From Cellvibrionaceae bacterium (GTDB lineage: Bacteria; Pseudomonadota; Gammaproteobacteria; Pseudomonadales; Cellvibrionaceae), in NCBI GenBank assembly GCA_021151525.1, contig JAGKXD010000165.1:1-5857 (forward strand): a DNA stretch of 5,857 nucleotides, given 5' to 3'. Within the stretch, counting starts at the first letter, position 1. Every line of letters starts with the position of its first letter. Of this stretch, positions 1 to 4,563 are shown one piece after another. A program made the position numbers and the translations under genes. The notes under the pieces were generated by a model that searched no databases, was not told the origin of the DNA, and saw only the letters and a list, made by a program, of their open reading frames with translations.

Positions 1-57
1 GCTGGTGGGTTCCTGGGGGGGGAAGGGTTTAATCAGGCTTTCAAAAAAACGGAACAT
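1..57 (-). CDS. ABC transporter ATP-binding/permease protein, N-terminal fragment (gene runs off the window)
   Basis: Only 19 codons are inside the window, read leftward from an ATG at 57-55: MFRFFESLIKPFPPQEPTS. This short pattern, an MFRFFE start followed by a PFPP segment and acidic/proline residues, resembles the cytoplasmic leader of fused membrane-plus-ATPase ABC exporters of Pseudomonas-type bacteria. Those proteins are about 600 residues long, so nearly all of the gene would lie to the left of the window. The upstream Shine-Dalgarno match is weak (GAAG at 67-64, 6-nt spacer). Two homopolymer runs fall inside the first 15 codons: T7 (codons 3-5) and C8 (codons 12-15). The family call is recall from a short leader and cannot be confirmed here, because no Walker motif is visible. 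The reading frame and start are seen directly. Confidence 0.5.
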   Translation of the reverse strand, partial: MFRFFESLIKPFPPQEPTS

Positions 58-250
58 GGGATACTTCGCTGTATAAAATTCAGGCCGATATTGTAGCAGC
101 TCACACTGCCGGTATCGTGTAACCAAGTGTTAATTTGCAGTGCTACACTGTCGCCCATTATCGGCAGTTAGCTGCCAAATATTGGCAGGAACTAATGGTT
201 AAACTTTGTTCTGTGTTTTATTGGGAAGAATTTACTAAGAAGAATCTATT
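58..250. promoter_or_regulatory. Divergent intergenic region with clustered small dyads
   Basis: This 193-bp spacer separates the leftward ABC-transporter start from the rightward gene at 251, so it should carry promoters for both. No clean -35/-10 pair could be chosen. It does hold several exact short inverted repeats: CAGTG-CTA-CACTG (138-150), GGCAG-TTAG-CTGCC (163-176) and CTGCCAA-ATA-TTGGCAG (172-188). The last two share the CTGCC arm, so they are alternative hairpins. A distant CTGCCG (106-111) can also pair with CGGCAG (162-167). No further gene is seen. Confidence 0.5.
163..188. repeat. Overlapping alternative hairpins built on GGCAG/CTGCC
   Basis: GGCAG at 163-167 and again at 184-188 flank a central CTGCC at 172-176. 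The centre can pair with either flank: a 5-bp stem with a 4-nt loop on the left, or a 7-bp stem (CTGCCAA/TTGGCAG) with a 3-nt loop on the right. The pairing is exact in both cases. It lies about 63 bp before the start of the gene at 251. It could be an operator or a structured leader; its role is not shown. Confidence 0.45.
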
Positions 251-640
251 ATGAAAAATGCGTTATCAGTATTTGGAGCAGGCTGCCTGGGTGGCTTGGT
301 GATGTGTGTGGTGATGTGGTTGTTTTGGCGCTACGGTATAACCCAATCCCTGAATGTCAATTTACCCGGGTCAGTATCGCCCCATTGGATGTATCCCCGG
401 ATTGTGTGGGGCGGTTTGTGGGGGCTTCTATTTTTATTACCGATTTTTGCCAGCAGTTTGTTTGCACGCAGCTTTGTGATCGCCCTGATTCCCACCTTGA
501 TTCAACTGTTTGTGTTTTATCCATTCTATGAAGGCAAGGGGGTTGCGGGCATGTCCCTGGGGATATTGACCCCCTTTTTGGTGTTTTTCTTTTTCTGGGT
601 ATGGTCGTTAACAACGGCTATTTCCTTACGGATTTCTTGA
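251..640 (+). CDS. Small four-helix membrane protein of unknown function
   Basis: This encodes 129 residues with four hydrophobic stretches that look like membrane helices: about residues 5-27, 50-71, 74-93 and 100-124. The loop after helix 1 leads into YPRIVWGGLWGLLFLLP (residues 48-64), rich in Trp and Gly. That stretch feels like a conserved core of uncharacterised proteobacterial inner-membrane proteins, though I cannot name a family. No catalytic or binding motif is visible. The start is ATG with only a loose purine-rich site upstream (AAGAAG, about 8 nt away). It is followed 48 bp later by a secreted protein on the same strand, and both precede one terminator, so they are probably one transcript. 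Coding status is well supported by the coherent hydrophobic pattern; function is unknown. Confidence 0.8.
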   Translation: MKNALSVFGAGCLGGLVMCVVMWLFWRYGITQSLNVNLPGSVSPHWMYPRIVWGGLWGLLFLLPIFASSLFARSFVIALIPTLIQLFVFYPFYEGKGVAGMSLGILTPFLVFFFFWVWSLTTAISLRIS

Positions 641-672
641 TTTGTACTTGTTTTTTTGTTCTGTATAAACAC

Positions 673-679
673 AGGTGGA
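673..679 (+). promoter_or_regulatory. Ribosome binding site that decides the start of the secreted protein
   Basis: AGGTGGA lies 9 nt before the ATG at 689. The open frame extends upstream to a TTG at 656, but that codon sits in a T-run with no Shine-Dalgarno site. Starting at 689 puts a signal peptide exactly at the N-terminus. Confidence 0.65.
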
Positions 680-688
680 CGCGGGTTT

Positions 689-1207
689 ATGTTTAGAATT
701 TTTGTTATTTGGTTCAGTTTATTGTGGTTGAGCAATCCTGCTACCGCGCAATTGCTACCCAGTAATACCCATTTAAATGCGCAGTCGGTGCAGCGCTGGA
801 TGCAATCCAATCGCGATATGGCGCCCATTATGCAAGTGGTTGATAGTATGAATACAACCGATGCAGAGGTAAAAGCCTTCGAAGCTCTGGCTCCATCAGA
901 ACAAGACAAAAAAATTGCCGCGCTCTTGCAAGCAAAAAATTTACAAACTGCTGTTGATCAGGTTTTGCAAAAACACGGTTGGAAATCAGTGGGCGAATAT
1001 ATGCGCTTGAGCACCAGATTAGGCAATGCGATTGCTGCCTATTTTTTATTTGGCGATTTGGGAAAAGTGACTGAAGAGCAGGCTAAGCAGCTAAAAGAAA
1101 AAGCTGACCCGGCGGTATTGGCAGTGCCGCCCAGTGATATCGAATTTATCAAACGCAATGAAAAAGCCTTGCAGCAATATATCCAGGCGTATGGGGCAGG
1201 GCGCTAA
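689..1207 (+). CDS. Secreted/periplasmic helical protein of unknown function
   Basis: From the ATG at 689 this encodes 172 residues. Residues 1-20 form a signal peptide: MFR, a hydrophobic core rich in Phe/Ile/Trp/Leu, then NPATA ahead of Q21, a typical signal peptidase I site. No lipobox cysteine is present, so the mature protein of about 152 residues should be soluble in the periplasm or exported. The mature part is charged, rich in Ala/Gln/Lys and almost entirely predicted helix. A pattern LSTRLGNAIAAYFLFGDLG sits near its middle. I do not recognise the family and see no enzyme motif. A longer reading from TTG 656 would add 11 residues before the signal peptide and is less likely. It follows the membrane-protein gene and is closed by a strong terminator 20 bp downstream. 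Confidence 0.8.
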   Translation: MFRIFVIWFSLLWLSNPATAQLLPSNTHLNAQSVQRWMQSNRDMAPIMQVVDSMNTTDAEVKAFEALAPSEQDKKIAALLQAKNLQTAVDQVLQKHGWKSVGEYMRLSTRLGNAIAAYFLFGDLGKVTEEQAKQLKEKADPAVLAVPPSDIEFIKRNEKALQQYIQAYGAGR

Positions 1208-1226
1208 AGAGGAAGCTTATAATTAT

Positions 1227-1256
1227 AAAACGGCGAAGAGAATCGCCGTTTTTTTT
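1227..1256 (+). terminator. Rho-independent terminator after the 251-1207 gene pair
   Basis: An exact stem ACGGCGA (1230-1236) / TCGCCGT (1243-1249) has a 6-nt loop AGAGAA, is extended by A/T pairs on each side, and runs into eight T residues (1249-1256). It stops rightward transcription. On the minus strand the same stem is followed by only four T and then AT-rich DNA, so it may also stop the GST transcript, whose stop codon is at 1280. Confidence 0.92.
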
Positions 1257-1279
1257 GGAATGGTTGGATGCCGTGTGGA

Positions 1280-1945
1280 TTATTCAGAGTTCATCAATTT
1301 ACTTAACGCGCTTTTTTTGTTGAGTAAAAATAATCGAAGCTGCTGACTGTAATTCCGGTCTACTGCATTTTGTACTGACGGATGATTTGATAAGGTCTTT
1401 CGCCATAAAGATACTTTATCCAATCCAATAAAAAACCCAAAGTCATCTATCTGATCGAAAAGGTCAAAATAGCGAAAAACTGGGCCAAACACTGCATCCA
1501 CGATGCAAAAATCTTTACCGCTAAAATATGGACTACTGTCTAGAGTTTCTTCAATGTACTGCAATTTTTCATGGATTATCTGGGTGGCATCTTTCAGCGA
1601 TGCTTTATCAGGCGCATTGTAGAAAGCAGCGATGTTATTTAATAAGGATGAGCCAAATTCCATCCAGCCTCGATGCAATGCCCGCGTGAGCGGATTTATT
1701 GGATGAAGCTTCGGGCTTTGGGTGTCTTCTAAAAACTCACAAATCACGGCTGATTCAAAAATAGGGACATTGTTGACCACCAGTACGGGTGTTTTTCCAA
1801 TGGGTGAAATTCGTAAAAACCAATCTGGCTTATTGGCGAGGTCTATATTGATGCGTGAAAATGAAACGTTCTTCTCGTTCAATATAATTGCAACCCGCTG
1901 TACATAAGGGCATAGCGGATGACTGATAAGTGTTAGCGAGTCCAT
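1280..1945 (-). CDS. Glutathione S-transferase family protein (cysteine type)
   Basis: This is a 221-residue cytosolic GST of normal length. The thioredoxin-like N-terminal domain (about 1-78) carries SHPLCPYVQR with the likely catalytic Cys12, as in omega/beta-like GSTs. It also has GKTPVL with the cis-Pro53 and a glutathione-binding Glu64-Ser65 pair. The helical C-terminal domain (about 85-200) has the FSGKDFCIVDAVFGPVFRYF stretch, which corresponds to the conserved folding motif after helix 5. A Cys at the active site favours thiol transfer, deglutathionylation or dehalogenation-type chemistry over classical conjugation. The true substrate is unknown. The ATG at 1945 is preferred: AGGTGG (1956-1951) lies 5 nt upstream. 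A GTG at 1954 would add three residues but lies inside that ribosome site. The gene follows doxX with a 9-bp gap, so the two are probably translationally coupled. Confidence 0.93.
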   Translation of the reverse strand: MDSLTLISHPLCPYVQRVAIILNEKNVSFSRINIDLANKPDWFLRISPIGKTPVLVVNNVPIFESAVICEFLEDTQSPKLHPINPLTRALHRGWMEFGSSLLNNIAAFYNAPDKASLKDATQIIHEKLQYIEETLDSSPYFSGKDFCIVDAVFGPVFRYFDLFDQIDDFGFFIGLDKVSLWRKTLSNHPSVQNAVDRNYSQQLRLFLLNKKSALSKLMNSE

Positions 1946-1950
1946 TTCCG

Positions 1951-1956
1951 CCACCT
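1951..1956 (-). promoter_or_regulatory. Ribosome binding site of the GST gene, overlapping the doxX stop
   Basis: AGGTGG overlaps the TAG stop codon of the upstream DoxX gene (1957-1955) and sits 5 nt before ATG 1945. It also covers the in-frame GTG at 1954. This supports the ATG start and coupling of the two genes. Confidence 0.65.
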
Positions 1957-2374
1957 ATTCCAGGGAACAAGCTTTGCTTTTGCGCAAGGCAAATGCTCCG
2001 TCGCCCAGCATCCACAAAGCGATCGAAGCTACCGTTAAAAATACCGGGTATTCCCAACCCCCTCCATCGCTTGTGTGTGTCCAGCCATTAGGAATATGCA
2101 CCCAGGTAGCGACTAGCAGAATGGGTAGCAAGAAGAGTGAAAATTGCCGGGCATAAATTCCTAGTATCAACGCGACCCCGCCAACCAGTTCCAAGGTAAA
2201 GACCGGGTAGGCTAGCCATCCAAAAAAACCAACGCTTTCAAAGTACTGTGCAGTTCCGGCAAGTTTAAACACAAGCAATTTTAAAAGTGCGTGCGCAAGC
2301 CACATAACTCCAAGACTAATGCGTAATAGTGCAATACCAAGTTGATGCGAATGTTGAAATGAAAGAGTGTTCAT
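1955..2374 (-). CDS. DoxX family membrane protein
   Basis: This encodes 139 residues with four membrane segments at about 12-36, 50-73, 78-94 and 109-124, the standard size and layout of the DoxX/SURF4-like family. Recognisable features are LLRISLGVMWLAHALLKL in helix 1, a Gly-rich GGVALILGIYAR turn at the end of helix 2, and WEYPVFLTVASIALWMLGDGAFAL at the end. DoxX-type proteins are linked to redox and quinone stress in other bacteria, for example MhqP and CatD of Bacillus subtilis, but their biochemical role is poorly defined. The start ATG has an ideal AGGAGG site 6 nt upstream (2386-2381). It is the first gene of a two-gene operon with the GST, divergent from a LysR regulator. The C-terminal tail is short and basic. 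Confidence 0.92.
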   Translation of the reverse strand: MNTLSFQHSHQLGIALLRISLGVMWLAHALLKLLVFKLAGTAQYFESVGFFGWLAYPVFTLELVGGVALILGIYARQFSLFLLPILLVATWVHIPNGWTHTSDGGGWEYPVFLTVASIALWMLGDGAFALRKSKACSLE

Positions 2375-2444
2375 GGATTTCCTCCTGTTGAACTGATAGG
2401 GATTTCAGTCTAGATTTGTGGATCTGCAATTAAAATAGGAGCTA
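2375..2444. promoter_or_regulatory. Divergent control region between doxX and the LysR gene, with candidate operator dyads
   Basis: This 70-bp spacer must contain the promoters of both divergent units, which is the usual place for LysR-type binding sites. Three exact dyads are seen: ACTGA-N8-TCAGT (2392-2409), AGAT-N6-ATCT (2412-2425) and TTG-N8-CAA (2416-2429). The last resembles the interrupted T...A dyads bound by LysR proteins, though its spacing is not exactly T-N11-A. The doxX ribosome site AGGAGG occupies 2386-2381 on the minus strand. Which dyad is used is inference. Confidence 0.55.
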
Positions 2445-3338
2445 ATGCAATGTATGAATGCAAATTTGCAATATAAGTTGAGTGCGCAGGATTTGGATCT
2501 TTTGCTGGTGTTGACCAGAAGCGGCACCCTTTCAGTGGCTGCAGAACGTTTGGGTGTGGACAGTTCCACAGTGTTTCGTGCCTTACAACGTATTGAGCGG
2601 GGAATTGGACAGCCTTTATTCTTGAGAAATCGTTCTGGCTATTTGCCTTCCGAGACGGCTTTAAGGTTGGTGGCCCATGCAGAACGAATGGAAGCTGAAA
2701 TTGAAGCGGCGCGCTCGGTGTTACAGTCAGAACCGGAGCAGGTGTCTGGTCGAGTGCGGATTACTACAACGGATACTATTCTCCATGGGTTGGTCGCCCC
2801 ATTATTGAAGTCTTGCCGTTTGCTGCACCCTTTACTGGTTTTTGACTTACACACCGGAAACGAGCCGGCCAACTTAATGCGTCGCGATGTGGATATTGCT
2901 ATCCGTGCGACTAAGCACCCGCCAGAACATTTAATAGGAAAATGTTTGGGTTCGATTCGCGTTGCGCTCTATGCACCGAATGAAATGGAGATTTCTTCTT
3001 TGGATGACGCCTTATCAAAAGGGATTGATTGGATTGCACCCGATGAGGCTTTGCCGGAGCACCCATCTGTACTATGGCGCAAGCGTCATTATCCTAAAAT
3101 TGTGCCCGCGTATTCTGTTTCCAGTATTCTCACCGCTGCAGATGCGGTTGCATTGGGTATGGGGGTTGCGGTACTACCGCTATTTTTGGCTGAGTCTCGT
3201 ACAGACCTTAAGCGGGTTTCAGATGTACTTGATGAGTGTGAAACAGCTCTTTGGCTACTGACCCATCCTGAATCACGTCATCTACGTCGTGTATCGGTAA
3301 CTTACAGTTATTTGGCAAATGAATTAGCGTTAGTTTGA
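2445..3338 (+). CDS. LysR-type transcriptional regulator
   Basis: This encodes 297 residues, the usual LysR length. The N-terminal winged helix-turn-helix spans about residues 13-72 and includes SGTLSVAAERLGVDSSTVFR, then ALQRIERGIGQPLFLR and the wing. A linker helix follows (about 73-97). The periplasmic-binding-protein-like effector domain starts near GRVRITTTD (about 102) and runs to about residue 290, including the DVDIAIRAT strand and the GMGVAVLPLFLA segment typical of this fold. It is divergent from doxX-GST and is expected to control that operon and its own gene; the inducer is unknown. The start is uncertain: AGGAG (2437-2441) is only 3 nt from ATG 2445 and 12 nt from the in-frame ATG 2454, so the true protein may be three residues shorter. 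Confidence 0.94.
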   Translation: MQCMNANLQYKLSAQDLDLLLVLTRSGTLSVAAERLGVDSSTVFRALQRIERGIGQPLFLRNRSGYLPSETALRLVAHAERMEAEIEAARSVLQSEPEQVSGRVRITTTDTILHGLVAPLLKSCRLLHPLLVFDLHTGNEPANLMRRDVDIAIRATKHPPEHLIGKCLGSIRVALYAPNEMEISSLDDALSKGIDWIAPDEALPEHPSVLWRKRHYPKIVPAYSVSSILTAADAVALGMGVAVLPLFLAESRTDLKRVSDVLDECETALWLLTHPESRHLRRVSVTYSYLANELALV

Positions 3339-3388
3339 TATTTTTAATTGAAAATTCTGCGGAAGATTCATGCTTGTTTTGGAGGATC

Positions 3389-3420
3389 TGCATGTATCTT
3401 TAAATTTAAAGTTGCATGCA
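3389..3420. repeat. 32-bp near-perfect palindrome in the convergent spacer
   Basis: The arms 3389-3404 and 3405-3420 match at 14 of 16 positions with no loop. The core CTTTAAATTTAAAG (3398-3411) is an exact 14-bp palindrome, and the outer arms are TGCATG/GCATGCA-like. One of the two mismatches would be a G-U pair in RNA. No T-tract follows on either strand, so it is not a standard terminator. It could be a protein-binding site, a cruciform or a transcript-end structure between the LysR gene and the opposing operon. Confidence 0.6.
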
Positions 3421-3423
3421 AGC

Positions 3424-3479
3424 TAATGCTGCAGTTTACCGAAGTGAATCAGTGACTACCCCGGTAAAACGCAGCATTA
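3424..3479. repeat. 56-bp interrupted inverted repeat (long stem-loop)
   Basis: The outer arms TAATGCTGC (3424-3432) and GCAGCATTA (3471-3479) are exact complements. After a 2x2 mismatch (AG/AC), the inner arms TTTACCG (3435-3441) and CGGTAAA (3462-3468) are also exact, enclosing a 20-nt loop. That makes 16 base pairs. No T-run follows on either strand. It lies 39 bp past the stop of the FIST-like gene, so it may protect or end that transcript, or be a dispersed repeat unit. Confidence 0.6.
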
Positions 3480-3517
3480 AACTCCATGCGCGTTTGTAAT
3501 CAATTTTTACGTGGATG

Positions 3518-4546
3518 TTAGCGAGAACCACCTGTCAAACTGAGATAAACCAGAGTCTGGTTTAGTAATTGATAGGCTACTTCACCAAAGGTAATGGGGC
3601 CGGTTAGTTCGCGGGTCTTCTTGCCTTCCAGTTCTGAATACAAGTAATTCAAAATGCAATTGCACGAGAAAGAAATGTTCTCGCTCGCGGAAGCAGATAA
3701 TTCTTTGTTGAAACTTTCAATGTAGTTTTCTACCGGCTGGGCAAATCTGTAGCTGATGTCGCTAAACACCGGTGCATACAAATCCACTTTCTGATTGGCT
3801 TCATCCACCTGCTGGATACTCACATTAATCATTACGCCTGAATAATTGGCCACCAGTGGTAGGCGCGTGTCAATTTTCGCGTATTTGATGTAATCAGCAA
3901 GGTTGGCGGCTTCACCGTTAATGGTGCAATCACTCACGGAAAAGCCGGTAGATTTGAATTTAATTTCCGGGCCTTGTCCCTGATTAAACAAATTCACGAT
4001 ATTGATATTGGCTAACTGATGCGAGGGGAGTGGCACATGCATGGCAACAGCTTGTTGATCAAACAACATGCCGCGTGCAGGCCCAAAACCCACTTTTGCA
4101 GCGCGACTACCAATATCATCCAGATGTACGCCGGAAATCCAACCTATGATCGGCGAGAAATACATATTGGGGAAGTCCGGAGCATTTTGCGCATAGGAAG
4201 AATGTACTTCTGACATGGCTGGCAGAATCACAATAGTGAAACCGTGCTCGGGGGCTTCCTGGGCAATCCGGGAAATTGAATTGACATCGTATAGAGTGAT
4301 GCGGGGCGCGTTACTGGGTTGAATGCCTTCAATAGTGTTGACAAATACGTGCTCACGATCCGCTTTTCCACCTTCGGTGGTCATGAAGTAGGGAATGGTT
4401 CCTGCAATCCAGTTGCCTGAGGGTAGGTCATTCAAAACGCTTTCATCGGCGGCAATGACGAGGTATTCACCGCGATTGATTTTCTCAACAACCTGGTCAC
4501 GAGTGACCAGTGCGCTGCGAATACGAATATCAGTATCTTGTGCCAT
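3518..4546 (-). CDS. FIST-like sensory protein (uncharacterised; DUF6976-type by recall)
   Basis: This encodes 342 residues with no signal peptide or membrane helix, so it is cytosolic. Several segments match the order seen in FIST domains, which are ligand-sensing modules of signalling proteins. They are GNWIAGTIPYF (44-54); PIIGWISG (132-139), like the FIST PxxGG turn; a CTINGEAANLADYI segment (207-220), like the FIST 'idG-pA' region; and a C-terminal FSCNC (293-297) followed by FGEVAYQLLNQT (320-331), like the FIST_C FxC...GE...N-T ending. I recall this type being labelled DUF6976, but could not check. The ATG is preceded by AGGAG (4558-4554) with a 7-nt spacer. It is the second gene of an operon, 17 bp after the repeat protein, and probably senses a small molecule for it. 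Substrate and output are unknown. Confidence 0.75.
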   Translation of the reverse strand: MAQDTDIRIRSALVTRDQVVEKINRGEYLVIAADESVLNDLPSGNWIAGTIPYFMTTEGGKADREHVFVNTIEGIQPSNAPRITLYDVNSISRIAQEAPEHGFTIVILPAMSEVHSSYAQNAPDFPNMYFSPIIGWISGVHLDDIGSRAAKVGFGPARGMLFDQQAVAMHVPLPSHQLANINIVNLFNQGQGPEIKFKSTGFSVSDCTINGEAANLADYIKYAKIDTRLPLVANYSGVMINVSIQQVDEANQKVDLYAPVFSDISYRFAQPVENYIESFNKELSASASENISFSCNCILNYLYSELEGKKTRELTGPITFGEVAYQLLNQTLVYLSLTGGSR

Positions 4547-4553
4547 ACAAGCT

Positions 4554-4558
4554 CTCCT
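4554..4558 (-). promoter_or_regulatory. Ribosome binding site of the FIST-like gene
   Basis: AGGAG sits 7 nt before ATG 4546, inside the 17-bp gap after the stop of the upstream gene. This fixes the start and supports one two-gene transcript. Confidence 0.7.
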
Positions 4559-4563
4559 GGCAA

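Noticed and set aside
182..187. TTGGCA as a -35 promoter box
   Set aside because: No acceptable -10 box lies 16-18 bases downstream; the hexamer is better explained as a hairpin arm.
357..614. Minus-strand open frame inside the membrane-protein gene
   Set aside because: It is a shadow of the plus-strand gene at 251-640, with low-complexity basic composition and no family resemblance.
650..658. T-run after the gene at 251-640 as a terminator
   Set aside because: No stem precedes it, and the next gene follows on the same strand.
526..909. Minus-strand open frame of 127 codons
   Set aside because: It overlaps two well-supported plus-strand genes, spans their spacer and has no coherent domain or ribosome site.
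3424..3479. Possible integron attC site
   Set aside because: The arms lack the GTTRRRY/RYYYAAC core sites and no integrase or cassette array is present.
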